NCBI GenBank assembly: GCA_963730305.1
Contig: CAVSRB010000008.1
Location: forward strand, 186,001 to 250,000
Direction: 5' to 3'
Source: CAMYMQ01 sp963730305
Lineage (GTDB): Bacteria > Pseudomonadota > Alphaproteobacteria > Bin65
DNA: 64,000 nt
The first letter of the stretch is position 1, and every line of letters begins with the position of its first letter. Position numbers and translations under genes: made by a program. Shown one piece after another: positions 1 to 9,089 of this stretch. The notes below the pieces were generated by a model. The model was not told the DNA's origin. It was given only the letters and a program-made list of their open reading frames with translations, and made no database searches.

Positions 1-1
1 C

Positions 2-1502
2 GCCGTCGCCTGGGCGGCGAAGCGGCTGGGCCGCCCGGTCGGCTGGACCTCGGACCGGAGCGAGGCGTTCCAGAGCGACTACCAGGGCCGCGACCTGATC
101 CTCGACGCTCGCCTGGCGCTCGACGCCGACGGCCGCTTCCTGGCGCTCGACGTCGACCTGGTCGGCAATGTCGGCGCCCACACGGTCGCCTTCGTGCCGA
201 TGGCCAACGCCAGCCGCATCCTGACCACGGTGTATGACATCCCCATCGTGGGCCTGCGCGTGCGCGGGGTGCTGACCAACACGGTGCCGACCGCGCCCTA
301 TCGCGGCGCCGGCCGGCCGGAGGCGACCTTCGCGCTCGAGCGGCTGATCGACATGGCGGCGCGGCGCGGCGGCTTCGACCGGATCGAGCTGCGCCGCCGC
401 AACATGGTCCGCCGCGACCAGCTCCCCTACCGCAACGCGATGGGGCTCACCTACGATTCGGGCGACTTCCACGGCAATCTCGACCACGCCCTCGACCTCG
501 CCGGCTGGGACGACGCCGATGCGCGCCGGCGCGACGCCGGGTCGCGCGGCAGGCTGCTCGGCATCGGCGTCGCCAACTACATCGAATCGCCGGTCGGCGA
601 CCCGCGCGAGCGGGTCGAACTGGCGGTCAACGCCGACGGCACCGTCGATCTCGTCACCGGCACCCAGTCGACCGGCCAGGGCCACGAGACCAGCTTCGCC
701 CAGGTCGCCGCCGACATGCTGCAGGTGCCGTTCGACGCGATCCGCCTGCGCGGCGGCGACAGCCGGATCGTCTCGATGGGCGGCGGCACCCATTCGGACC
801 GCTCGATGCGGATCGCCGGGACGCTGATCCTCCAGACCGCGGACAAGGTCGTCGACCAGGCGCGCGCGGTGTGCGCCCGGCTGTGGGACGTGGCGGCGGA
901 CGCCATCGCCTACGAGGACGGCCTGTTCCGCAACCCGCAGGGCAACCAGGCGCTGTCGCTGTTCGAGGTCGCCGGGGCGCTCGACCCGAACGCCGACGAC
1001 AAGCTCGCCGCCGCCACCGACTTCGTCGGCCGCATCCCGGCGCACCCGACCGGCTGCGCCGTCTGCGAGGTCGAGATCGACCCCGAGACCGGCGTCGTCG
1101 AGATCACCCGCTATTCGTCGGTCGACGACGTCGGCCGGGTGGTCAACCCGCTGATCGTCGACGGCCAGGTCCATGGCGGCATCGCCCAGGGGGTCGGCGA
1201 GGCGCTGACCGAGCGGGTGGTCCACGATCCCGGAGTCGGGCCAGCTGCTGACCGGCTCCTTCCTCGACTACGGTCCGCCGCGCGCCGACCGGCTGCCCAG
1301 CTTCCGGGTCGCGCTACGCGAGGACCCGACCCAGGGCAACCCGCTCGGCATCAAGGGCGGCGGCGAGGCCGGCATCACCCCGGCGGTCGCGGCGATCACC
1401 AACGCCGTGGTCGACGCGCTCGCCGGCCACGACGTCGAGCATATCGAGATCCCGGCGACACCGGAGCGCGTGTGGCGCGCCTTGCATGGCACGAAGGCCT
1501 GA
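2..1502 (+). CDS. Molybdenum hydroxylase large subunit, form II CoxL-like (5' partial, frameshifted)
   Basis: Molybdopterin-binding subunit of a xanthine/CO dehydrogenase-type hydroxylase; the family hydroxylates substrate carbons with oxygen from water and normally works with separate FAD and 2Fe-2S subunits. The frame is open from base 2, so the N-terminus lies outside. Visible landmarks are RSEAFQSDYQGRD (56-94), the form II loop PYRGAGRPEA (296-325; true CO dehydrogenases have AYxCSFR), STGQGHE near 670 and GIKGGGEAG near 1346. An extra G at 1232-1233 breaks the frame; reading past it, a normal C-terminus continues to TGA at 1500-1502. The partner subunits are not in the window, so the substrate is unknown. 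The flavin monooxygenase 112 bp downstream suggests aromatic or N-heteroaromatic hydroxylation, which is inference only. Confidence 0.85.
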
Positions 1503-1614
1503 TCCGAAGTGGCGACCGCTTCGCCAACAGGTGTAGAAACGCGGATACCCGGCCGACGCGAACGGATTGGCGCGAACGGATCGGGGCGGACGGAGCAGGT
1601 GGCACGGAGCGGAC

Positions 1615-2826
1615 ATGAGTGATGCGGCATCCCTTCCGGTGGCGGTGGTCGGCGGCGGCATCGGCGGCCTGGCGCTGGCCGGCTCGCTGGCCAAGTTCGG
1701 CCTGCCCTATCTGGTGCTGGAGCAGGCCGACGCCCTGACCGAGGTCGGCGCGGGCATCCAGATCGGCCCCAACGGCGTCCACGTCATGCGCTTCCTCGGC
1801 GTCGAGGACGCCCTGGCCAAGGACGCCGGCATGCCCGCCGTCTATCACGCGCGCGACTGGAAGACCGGCGGCACGCTCTACAAGACGCCGCGCAATCCGG
1901 AATTCGCCGAGCTGTACGGCGCGCCCTATTACCAGGTGCACCGGGCCGACCTGCTGGCGACGCTGCAGACGACCGTCGATCCGGCCTGCCTCCACCTCGG
2001 CCAGAAGGTCACCAGACTGGAACAGAAGGACGACCGGGTCGTCATCGAGACCGCCAAGGGCGACCGGTTCGAGGCCGGCGCGGTGGTCGGCGCCGACGGC
2101 ATCCACTCGGCCGTCCGCCGATCCCTGTTCGGCGAGGACAACCCCCGCTACACCGGCATCGTCATCTTCCGGCTGACCGCGCCGATCGAACGGCTCGATC
2201 CGCATTTCAAGGACATCGGGTCGAGCACCTTCCACGGGCCCCACGGCCACGTCACCACCTACCCGATCTCGGGCGGGCGCCTGGTCAACTTCGCGGGCGC
2301 GTGGGAGATCGACGCGTGGCAGGAGGAGTCCTGGTCGCTGGAGTGCAGCAAGGAGGAGGTTCACGAGGCCTACAAGGGCTGGTTCCAGGACATCCACGAT
2401 CTGATCGACGCCACCGACCGGATCAACAAGTGGGCGCTGTTCGACCGCGACCCGCTGCCGGCCTGGACCCAAGGGCGCTGCACGCTGCTCGGCGACGCCG
2501 CGCACCCGATGCTGCCCTTCCTCGCCCAGGGGGCTTGCCAGGCGATCGAGGACGGCTACGTCGCCGCCGCCCTGCTGGCGGGCTCGGGTGGCGACTGGGT
2601 CGGCGCGCTGAAGGAGTACGAACGGGTCCGGCTGCCGCGGACCGCGCAGGTGCAGCTCGGCGCCCGGGCGCGGGTCGTGTCGATGCACGAGCCGTCGGCG
2701 GTCGGCCGGATGATCCGCAACCTCAACTACTGGATCGGCGGCCTGACCGGCCGGAGCGGCAAGCGCTTCAAGCCCGACTGGATCTACAAGGTCAACGTCG
2801 TCTCGGAATTTCCCGGCCGCGCCTGA
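1615..2826 (+). CDS. FAD-dependent aromatic monooxygenase (salicylate hydroxylase type, group A)
   Basis: Single-component flavoprotein hydroxylase, 403 aa, a usual length for the family, using NAD(P)H and O2 to hydroxylate an aromatic ring. Seen: an N-terminal dinucleotide-binding motif VGGGIGGLALAG at residues 10-21, the DG motif GADGIHSAVR near 157 and the second FAD motif GDAAHPMLPFLAQGAC near 292. The region LIDATDRINKW-ALFDRDPLP before the GD motif resembles salicylate and 6-hydroxynicotinate monooxygenases. ATG at 1615 is chosen because the FAD motif sits the usual distance from it. It follows the CoxL-like gene and converges on the TRAP permease (19 bp gap). Substrate cannot be read from sequence; salicylate, 3-hydroxybenzoate or hydroxynicotinate-type compounds are candidates. 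Confidence 0.85.
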   Translation: MSDAASLPVAVVGGGIGGLALAGSLAKFGLPYLVLEQADALTEVGAGIQIGPNGVHVMRFLGVEDALAKDAGMPAVYHARDWKTGGTLYKTPRNPEFAELYGAPYYQVHRADLLATLQTTVDPACLHLGQKVTRLEQKDDRVVIETAKGDRFEAGAVVGADGIHSAVRRSLFGEDNPRYTGIVIFRLTAPIERLDPHFKDIGSSTFHGPHGHVTTYPISGGRLVNFAGAWEIDAWQEESWSLECSKEEVHEAYKGWFQDIHDLIDATDRINKWALFDRDPLPAWTQGRCTLLGDAAHPMLPFLAQGACQAIEDGYVAAALLAGSGGDWVGALKEYERVRLPRTAQVQLGARARVVSMHEPSAVGRMIRNLNYWIGGLTGRSGKRFKPDWIYKVNVVSEFPGRA

Positions 2827-2845
2827 GTGGCCGGGGCGCCGCCGC

Positions 2846-4846
2846 TCAATCCGGCGGCGGTCCCGCCGCCACCGCCGCGTCGTCGATGGCGGCAGACGCT
2901 GGCGCTTCGGCCTCGGCTGCGGCGCCGTTGCGGCGGGCGATCAGTTCCCAGCCGACGATCGCGACGCCGAGGACCAGCCCGGCGACGTCGACCCATGTGC
3001 CATAGGGCAGCGCGTTGGCCGGGAACAGCAGGCCGAAGCCGGCGATCGCCGTCAACAGCCGCAACCACGGCTCGATCAGGCGGAACATGTAGCCGGTCAC
3101 CGCCGCGCAGATCAGCCACACGCCCGCGATCGCGGTGACGATCGCGATCACCACGGACACGACCGGCCCTTCCATGAGCAGCGACGGCGACAGCACGAAC
3201 AGGAACGGGACGACGTAGGCGATCCAGCCGAAGCGGACGGCGGCGAAGCCGGTCGCCATGGCCTTGGTCCCGGCCAGGCTGGCCGCGGTGAAGGCCGCGA
3301 TCGCCACCGGCGGCGTGATCATCGACATCATGCCGAAATACATGACGTAGAGATGGGCGGCCATCGGCCGGACGCCGGCGTTGATGATCGACGGCGCGAC
3401 CAGGGTGGCGAGCAGGACGTAGACGCCCGCCGTCGGCATGCCCATGCCGAGGATGATGCACACCACGGCGGCGAACAGCAGCAGCAGGAACAGGTTGCCG
3501 CCGGCAAGGTCGACCAGGGCCTGCGCCAGCGCGTGGCCCAGGCCGCTGAGGTTCAGCACGCCGATGATTATCCCCGCCGCGGCGCAGATCATCACGATGT
3601 CGACCGAGGCAACGCCGGTCTTCTTGAGCGCCTCCCACACCGCCGTGATCGGCATGCGCTTGCGGTCGTAGCCGAACAGCACGCCGGTCACGGTGATCGT
3701 GATCGCGGCATAGAGCGCCGCCGTCTCGGGCTGGAGGTTGAGCGAGAACAGCGAAACGATCAGGACCACGAAGGCGAACGGATAGTGCCAGCCCTGGAGC
3801 AGGACCTTGCCGATCCTGGGGATCAGGGCCTCGTCGACCCGCTTGATCCCGGCGCGCGCAGCCTCCAGGTCGACCTGGATGAACAGCGCGATGTAGTAGA
3901 GGATCGCCGGCACCAGGGCCGCGACCACCACCTCCGAATAGTCGACCTGCACGAACACGGCCAACAGGAAGGCGGCCGCACCCATGATCGGCGGCATCAA
4001 CTGGCCGCCGGTCGATGCCACCGCCTCGATCGCCGCCGCGACCTTGGGGTCGTAGCCGCCCTGGCGCATCAGCGGGATCGTGATGACCCCGGTCGACACG
4101 ACGTTGGACACGGCGCTACCGGAGATCGAGCCGAACAGGCCCGAGGCGACCACGGCGATCTTGGCCGAGCCGCCGCGGAACCGCCCCATCAGCGAGACGG
4201 CGAGATCGGTGAAGAAGGCGGACCCGCCGGACAGCCCCAGCAGGTTGCCGAAGAAGATGAACGCGATGACGATGGTACAGGCCACCGCCATCGGCAGGCC
4301 GAGCATGCTGCCGTTGTCCCACGCCATGTAGTAGAGCGTGCGGGCCGGCTCGGAGGGCAGCCCCTGGAGGTCGCCCGGCACCAGGTCGGCGACCTGGGTG
4401 TAGAGCAGGAAGACCAGGCAGATGATGAACAGCGCCCAGCCCGTCGTCCGCCGCAGCCCCTCGAGCACGACGACGACCAGGATCACGGCGGTGATGGTGC
4501 CGTCGAGCGGCGCGTCCGCCACCAGTTCCGACAGCTTGGTGTAGTAGATCGCCATGTAGACGCCGCAGACGAAGCCGGCCACGGCGAGGACCCAGTCGTA
4601 CCAGGGGATCACGCCCTTGGGCTGACGCGGCGTCGCGCGGAAGGACAGGAACAGGAGCGGCAGGGCGAAGGCCAGGATCGCGGCCAGGAGCTGCTCGGTC
4701 GCGAAGACGATCGACAGGACGGAGCGATAGATGTCGGCGGCCCAGCCGAGGGACCCCAGCGTCACCAACACCGACAGGGTCGTGATGAGCCCGCGGACGC
4801 CCCGGCTGCGGGGGACCGCGGGCTCAGCCGTTTGCGTGTCCGGCAC
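2846..4846 (-). CDS. TRAP transporter fused permease (DctQ-DctM type, TAXI-associated)
   Basis: Fused small and large membrane subunits of a tripartite ATP-independent periplasmic transporter, 666 aa with many hydrophobic segments across the whole length. Transport is driven by an ion gradient and depends on the periplasmic binding protein encoded just upstream. The central part carries the DctM-type segments GLFGSISGSAVSNVV and GQLMPPIMGAAAFLLA, and a later repeat shows LGMGMPTAGVYVLLA and YFGMMSMITPPVA, which are typical of the family. It lies six bases downstream of the TAXI binding-protein gene on the same strand, so the two are almost certainly cotranscribed. The C-terminal 30 residues are Ala-rich and low in complexity. 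TAXI systems carry dicarboxylates, glutamate and other organic acids; the substrate is unknown. Confidence 0.93.
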   Translation of the reverse strand: MPDTQTAEPAVPRSRGVRGLITTLSVLVTLGSLGWAADIYRSVLSIVFATEQLLAAILAFALPLLFLSFRATPRQPKGVIPWYDWVLAVAGFVCGVYMAIYYTKLSELVADAPLDGTITAVILVVVVLEGLRRTTGWALFIICLVFLLYTQVADLVPGDLQGLPSEPARTLYYMAWDNGSMLGLPMAVACTIVIAFIFFGNLLGLSGGSAFFTDLAVSLMGRFRGGSAKIAVVASGLFGSISGSAVSNVVSTGVITIPLMRQGGYDPKVAAAIEAVASTGGQLMPPIMGAAAFLLAVFVQVDYSEVVVAALVPAILYYIALFIQVDLEAARAGIKRVDEALIPRIGKVLLQGWHYPFAFVVLIVSLFSLNLQPETAALYAAITITVTGVLFGYDRKRMPITAVWEALKKTGVASVDIVMICAAAGIIIGVLNLSGLGHALAQALVDLAGGNLFLLLLFAAVVCIILGMGMPTAGVYVLLATLVAPSIINAGVRPMAAHLYVMYFGMMSMITPPVAIAAFTAASLAGTKAMATGFAAVRFGWIAYVVPFLFVLSPSLLMEGPVVSVVIAIVTAIAGVWLICAAVTGYMFRLIEPWLRLLTAIAGFGLLFPANALPYGTWVDVAGLVLGVAIVGWELIARRNGAAAEAEAPASAAIDDAAVAAGPPPD

Positions 4847-4852
4847 GGGAGG

Positions 4853-5809
4853 CTATTTCCACATGCCTTTCTCTTTGTAGAACTTGATCGCGCCCGGGTG
4901 ATATTTGATCACGCCCAGGTCGGTGACCATCTTCTTCGGGCTGAAGCCGGCCATCGGGCGGAACGCCGCGATCATGTCCTTGCGGTGGCCCCACATCGCC
5001 TTGGCGACCTTGTAGGCCTTTTCGTCGGAGACCTTGGCGCTGGTCAGCACCAGGTAGGGATAGGCCATCACGTAGGTCGGCTTGAGGATGCCGGCCATCC
5101 GCTTGCCCGGATTGACCTTCAGCGCATAGGCCACCGGCACGAACTTCTTCAGCGCCGCCATCGCCGCGGGCGACGGATCGATCGGCAGCGCGCGAATGCC
5201 GCCGACCTTGGCGTCTACCTGCAGCACCTTGCCCGAGCCGACGGCGAAGAAGAACACGTCCGCCTTGCCGGCCATGAAGTCGTTGGCGTTGCTGATGATG
5301 CTGGCCGCCTTGACCATGTCGACGTCCTTATAGGTCATGCCGGCGTTGGCGAGCTCGCCGTCCATCAGCACCTTGAGCGTCCGCGCCGAGGCGAACACGC
5401 CCGGGACGCGCTTACCCTTCAGGTCCTTGATCGTCATGATCTTGGAATCCTTGCGCGCGAAGATCGCGACGCGCAGCGGCAGCATGACGCTGACCACGCG
5501 GATGTTGGCCTGCTTGCGGCCCTTGTAGGCGCCGGTGCCGGTCACCGCGTATCGCGTTTCCAGCGCGTTCGCGAGCGCGAAGTCGAGCTCGCCCTTGTTG
5601 ACCGCGGGCACGTAGACGCCGCTGCCGCCATACGGGCGCAGCAGCATGCGCATGCCGCTCTTGTCGACCTCGACGGCCTTGGCGATCGCGGCGCCGGCCG
5701 AATAGGTGAAGCCGCCCTGCTTGGACGTGCCGATCCCGACGGTCTCCGCCTGCGCGGCGCCGGCCGCGAGGGCGAACACGGACGTCATGGCGATGAGCGT
5801 GTATCTCAT
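4853..5809 (-). CDS. TAXI-family TRAP transporter solute-binding protein
   Basis: Periplasmic substrate-capture protein for the fused TRAP permease. It is 318 aa when started at ATG 5809, preceded by a strong GGAGGAGAG ribosome site; an in-frame ATG eleven codons upstream lacks such a site. The first 21 residues form a Sec signal peptide ending AAGAAQA. The mature start, ETVGIGTSKQGGFTYSAGAAIAK, matches the TAXI pattern of a glycine-rich strand followed by a substrate loop, and DLKGKRVPGVFAS is also family-typical. Order on the minus strand is marR (109 bp upstream), this gene, permease, consistent with a marR-controlled transport operon. The ligand is unknown. Confidence 0.92.
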   Translation of the reverse strand: MRYTLIAMTSVFALAAGAAQAETVGIGTSKQGGFTYSAGAAIAKAVEVDKSGMRMLLRPYGGSGVYVPAVNKGELDFALANALETRYAVTGTGAYKGRKQANIRVVSVMLPLRVAIFARKDSKIMTIKDLKGKRVPGVFASARTLKVLMDGELANAGMTYKDVDMVKAASIISNANDFMAGKADVFFFAVGSGKVLQVDAKVGGIRALPIDPSPAAMAALKKFVPVAYALKVNPGKRMAGILKPTYVMAYPYLVLTSAKVSDEKAYKVAKAMWGHRKDMIAAFRPMAGFSPKKMVTDLGVIKYHPGAIKFYKEKGMWK

Positions 5810-5918
5810 TTCTCTCTCCTCCCGATGATGGTGATTGGGCACTGTTGCTTCGCGTGCTTGGCGCGCAGCCTACCCCATCGGGGAGACGTTCGTGAACGGG
5901 TTTCTTGTACCAATGCGT

Positions 5919-6341
5919 CTATCGAATCGCGTCGATCAAGAGACCCAGCATCCGGCGCAGCTGAGGATCGTCGCCGAAGGTCCGGGCCAGCTCGCTCTGG
6001 TAGCCGACGGCGATCCGGTCCGCCTCGGCGGCGACCTCCTCGCCATCCGTGGTCAGGTAGAGGCGCACCCGCCGGCGGTCCTCCGGATCCTGGGCGCGGT
6101 AGGCCAGGTTGTTGCTGACCAGCCGATCGACCATCTTGGTCAGGGTCGGGCCGCTGATCACCAGCTCCTCCGCCAGCCCGCCCATCGCGCGGCCGCCCTC
6201 GGTCTTGAGCGCGCGCAGGACGCGCATCTCGTCGACCTGCAGGCCGAGCGGCCGCAGGCGCACCGTCAACGTGCCGTTGACCTGCGCGCTGGCCCGCAGC
6301 AGCAGTTCCGCCATGTTCGGATTATCGGAAGGGATTGCCAT
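5919..6341 (-). CDS. MarR family transcriptional regulator
   Basis: Small winged-helix regulator of 140 aa, the usual MarR length. The winged-helix core spans about residues 38-100: DEMRVLRALKTEGG, then LAEELVISGPTLTKMVDRLVSNN (the recognition helix region) and the wing DPEDRRRVRLYLTTDG. MarR proteins bind palindromes as dimers and are usually released by small aromatic or phenolic ligands. The gene is divergent from the amide operon, with an AT-rich perfect inverted repeat at 6364-6388 between them, and is followed on the same strand by the TAXI transporter genes. It could therefore control both directions; that is inference from position. Confidence 0.93.
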   Translation of the reverse strand: MAIPSDNPNMAELLLRASAQVNGTLTVRLRPLGLQVDEMRVLRALKTEGGRAMGGLAEELVISGPTLTKMVDRLVSNNLAYRAQDPEDRRRVRLYLTTDGEEVAAEADRIAVGYQSELARTFGDDPQLRRMLGLLIDAIR

Positions 6342-6352
6342 CGCCAGATTAG

Positions 6353-6381
6353 TTGCCTTTTTAATATTTTACATTTCAAAT
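6353..6381 (+). promoter_or_regulatory. Candidate promoter for the amide operon
   Basis: TTGCCT at 6353-6358 and TCAAAT at 6376-6381 are separated by exactly 17 bp in an AT-rich island unlike the surrounding sequence. The -35 and -10 each match the sigma-70 consensus at about four of six positions, so this is a moderate prediction. The -10 lies inside the inverted repeat at 6364-6388, which would let a MarR dimer block it. Confidence 0.35.
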
Positions 6382-6388
6382 AAAATAT
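6364..6388. promoter_or_regulatory. AT-rich perfect inverted repeat, putative MarR operator
   Basis: ATATTTTA at 6364-6371 and its exact complement TAAAATAT at 6381-6388 flank a 9-bp spacer. It lies 22 bp upstream of the marR start, in the gap between divergent genes, and is conspicuous in a GC-rich chromosome. MarR proteins typically bind such autoregulatory palindromes. The sequence shows the repeat; binding is inferred. Confidence 0.55.
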
Positions 6389-6471
6389 GATTGGATACAA
6401 AGCAAGTGTCATCTTTAGTCACGAACCGAGCGCGCCCCGCGACGAACAATCGCGCGCCGGGAGGGGAGCCG

Positions 6472-7677
6472 TTGGACGGGTGGAGACAGGTCGAACCTGT
6501 TGACTGCGAGACCGATACGGGCGTCGGCTCGACTGTCGGCGCGCCCCCGCCCGCCACCTACCGCGACAACGAAAAAGCACCGCGCAAAGCGCGCCCCACC
6601 GACACCCTGCGCATCGGCCTGCTGCTGCCGCTGAGCGGGCCGAGCGGCCTGCTGGGGCCGTCCGGGCGCAATTGCGCCGAACTGGCGGCCGAGGAGATCA
6701 ACGCGCGCGGCGGCCTGTTCGGCAAGCGGGTGCAGGTCATCGTCGCCGACGGCGGCATGTCCTTCGCCGCGTCGGCGCGCGAAGGCATGCGCCTGATCGA
6801 GGAGGACGGCGCCACGGCGCTGATCGGCACCCACCCGAGCGGCGTCCGCGAGGTGCTGGCGCCGCAGATCGGCGGCCGCGTGCCCTACGTCTACACCCCG
6901 ATCTTCGAGGGCGGCGACCCGGCGCCGGGGGTGTTCTTCCTCGGCGAGACGGCCCATCAACAGCTCGGTCCGGTGGTGCCCTGGCTGGCGGAGACCCAGC
7001 GCGCGAAACGCTGGTTCCTGATCGGCAACGACTACCGCTGGCCGCGCGACGCGCACCGGACCGCGCGCGCGGTCATCGGCCGCGCCGGCGGGACGGTGGC
7101 GGGCGAGATCCTGGTGCCGCTCGGCACCGAGGACTTCGACGACGCCATCGCCGCGATCGCTGCGGCCAAGCCCGACGTCGTGGTCGCGGCGCTGGTCGGC
7201 AGCGACGCGGTCGTCTTCCACCGCGCCTTCGCGCGGGCGGGCCTGAGCGAGCGGATCTGGCGGCTCGGCCTGCTCACCGAAGAGAATACGCTGCTCGGCG
7301 TCGGCGCCGACTGCAGCGACCGGCTGCTCGCCGTGGCCGGCTACTTCGCCACCCTGGAGACGCCCGAGAACCAGGCCTTCGTCGACCGCTACATCACCCG
7401 CTTCGGCCCCCAGGCCCCGGCCCTCAACTCGATCGGCCAGTCCGCCTACGAGGGGCTGATCTTCCTCAACGAGATCGCGCGCACCGCCGGCTCGCTGGCC
7501 ACCGACGATCTCGCCCGCGTCGCCGACGGCCTGGTCTTCCACGGCCCGCGCGGCGTCACCCGCATGGTCCAGCGCCACGTGGTCAAGGACATGCACCTGG
7601 CCGAGGCGCGCGGTATCGAGTTCCGGATCGTCAAGACCTTCCCCCAAATCAGCGCCACGGGAGAGACGCCCTCATGA
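6472..7677 (+). CDS. AmiC-like amide-binding protein without signal peptide
   Basis: Type I periplasmic-binding-fold protein (Peripla_BP_6) related to the cytoplasmic amide sensor AmiC and to amide/urea ABC binding proteins. The core begins at LRIGLLLPLSGPSG and continues through VPYVYTPIFEGGD, LIGNDYRWPRDA and RHVVKDMHLAEARG. No hydrophobic leader precedes the core, so a cytoplasmic location is likely. TTG at 6472 is preferred: GGGAGGGG lies just upstream, and an earlier in-frame TTG at 6391 would start right beside the operator. The 40-odd residues before the core are low in complexity and may be mis-started. The stop overlaps the amidase start (ATGA). The Tat-exported paralogue lies two genes downstream. 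Role as an intracellular sensor versus a transport component is unresolved. Confidence 0.75.
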   Translation: MDGWRQVEPVDCETDTGVGSTVGAPPPATYRDNEKAPRKARPTDTLRIGLLLPLSGPSGLLGPSGRNCAELAAEEINARGGLFGKRVQVIVADGGMSFAASAREGMRLIEEDGATALIGTHPSGVREVLAPQIGGRVPYVYTPIFEGGDPAPGVFFLGETAHQQLGPVVPWLAETQRAKRWFLIGNDYRWPRDAHRTARAVIGRAGGTVAGEILVPLGTEDFDDAIAAIAAAKPDVVVAALVGSDAVVFHRAFARAGLSERIWRLGLLTEENTLLGVGADCSDRLLAVAGYFATLETPENQAFVDRYITRFGPQAPALNSIGQSAYEGLIFLNEIARTAGSLATDDLARVADGLVFHGPRGVTRMVQRHVVKDMHLAEARGIEFRIVKTFPQISATGETPS

Positions 7678-9065
7678 CCGACATGCTGGAATGGTCAGCC
7701 ACTCACGCCCTCGCGGAAATCGCCGCGGGCCGGGTCTCCGCGCGGGAGTATGCCGAAGCCTTGCTCGACCGCTGCGAGGCCGCCGCCGGCATCAACGCCT
7801 TCGTCCACCTGGACCGTGACGCCGTGCTGGCCGCGGCGGACGCCGCCGGCAGCGGCCCGCTGAAGGGGCTGCCGATTCCCTTCAAGGACAATTTCGACAC
7901 GGTCGGCATCCCGACCACGGCCGGCACCCCGGCGCTGAAGAACAACCGCCCGAAAGCCAACGGCGCGGTCGTGCAGACGCTGGTCGACGCGGGCGGCTTC
8001 GTCATGGGCAAGCTCAACATGCACGAGCTGGCCTATGGCATCACCAGCAACAACGGTGGCTTCGGCCCGGCCCGCAATCCCTACAACCGGGACCGCATTC
8101 CCGGCGGCAGCAGCGGCGGTTCCGGCGCCGCGGTGGCGGCGCGCATGGCGCCGGTCGCCTTGGGCAGCGACACCGGCGGCTCGGTGCGCGTGCCGGCCGG
8201 ACTGTGCGGCGTGATGGGCCTGCGGCCGACGACCGGGCGCTACAGCCAGCAGGGCATCGTGCCGATCTCGAGCACCCGGGACACCGCGGGACCGCTGGCG
8301 CGGACGGTGGACGACCTCGCCCTGTTCGACGGCGTCATCACCGGCGACGACGCACCGCTCGACACGATCGATCTCGCCGGCCTGCGCCTGGGCGTGCCGC
8401 GCGGTCATTTCTACGAGAACCTGCACCCGGCGACCGCCAAGATCGCAGAGGATGTGCTCGATCGGCTGGCGAAGGCCGGCGTCGTTCTGGTCGAAGCGGA
8501 CGTCGATCGGGTCGGCGAGTTGGACGAAGCCGCCGGCTTCCCGATCGCGCTCTACGAGACCATCGTCTGCCTCAACGCCTACCTGAAGGAGGCGGGCCTG
8601 CCGCTCGACTACGAGAAGGTGGTCGCCGAGGTGGCGAGCCCGGATGTCCACGGCATCCTATCGTCGCTGCTGACGGCGGAAGGCGCGATCCCCGAAGCCG
8701 CCTATCGCGAGGCGATCGACGTTCACCGCCCCGCCCTGCAGGCCAGCTGCGCCAAATATTATGCCGACAACGACGTCGTCGCCTCGATCTTCCCGACCAC
8801 GCCGCTGCCCGCCGCGCCGATCGGCGACGACGAGACGACGATGCTGAATGGCGAAGAGGTCCCGACCTTCTTCACCTTCATTCGCAATACCGACCCGGCG
8901 AGCGTCGCCGGCCTGCCCGGGCTGAGCTTGCCCGCGGGCCTGACCGACGACGGCCTGCCGGTCGGCATGGAGCTTGACGGCCCGGCCGGCACCGACCGTC
9001 GCCTGCTGGCGATCGGCGCGGCCGTCGCGAAGGTTCTGCCGGAAACGCCGCCTCCGGCGGTGTAA
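7674..9065 (+). CDS. Amidase (amidase signature family)
   Basis: Hydrolase of 463 aa with the Ser-cisSer-Lys triad of the amidase signature family: Lys71 in PIPFKDNFDT, the glycine-serine loop GGSSGGSG at 144-151 (Ser146/147) and the nucleophile region SDTGGSVRVPAG with Ser170. It would release ammonia from an amide or urea derivative. The start ATG overlaps the stop of the preceding AmiC-like gene, so the two are translationally coupled, and the amide-type ABC transporter follows 24 bp later. The context suggests that the imported amide is hydrolysed by this enzyme. Sequence alone does not separate aliphatic amides, allophanate, indoleacetamide or mandelamide-type substrates. Confidence 0.88.
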   Translation: MTDMLEWSATHALAEIAAGRVSAREYAEALLDRCEAAAGINAFVHLDRDAVLAAADAAGSGPLKGLPIPFKDNFDTVGIPTTAGTPALKNNRPKANGAVVQTLVDAGGFVMGKLNMHELAYGITSNNGGFGPARNPYNRDRIPGGSSGGSGAAVAARMAPVALGSDTGGSVRVPAGLCGVMGLRPTTGRYSQQGIVPISSTRDTAGPLARTVDDLALFDGVITGDDAPLDTIDLAGLRLGVPRGHFYENLHPATAKIAEDVLDRLAKAGVVLVEADVDRVGELDEAAGFPIALYETIVCLNAYLKEAGLPLDYEKVVAEVASPDVHGILSSLLTAEGAIPEAAYREAIDVHRPALQASCAKYYADNDVVASIFPTTPLPAAPIGDDETTMLNGEEVPTFFTFIRNTDPASVAGLPGLSLPAGLTDDGLPVGMELDGPAGTDRRLLAIGAAVAKVLPETPPPAV

Positions 9066-9089
9066 TCAACGGTTCAGGAGGAGGTTTCA

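Noticed and set aside
3353..6118. Long open frame (over 900 codons) opposite the TRAP and TAXI genes
   Set aside because: It is antisense to well-conserved genes, rich in Arg/His/Asp/Gly, and without any recognisable domain; such frames arise by chance in GC-rich DNA.
6389..6471. AmiR-type antitermination leader or riboswitch before the AmiC-like gene
   Set aside because: Only short GC stems are visible, with no terminator T-run and no ANTAR regulator nearby.
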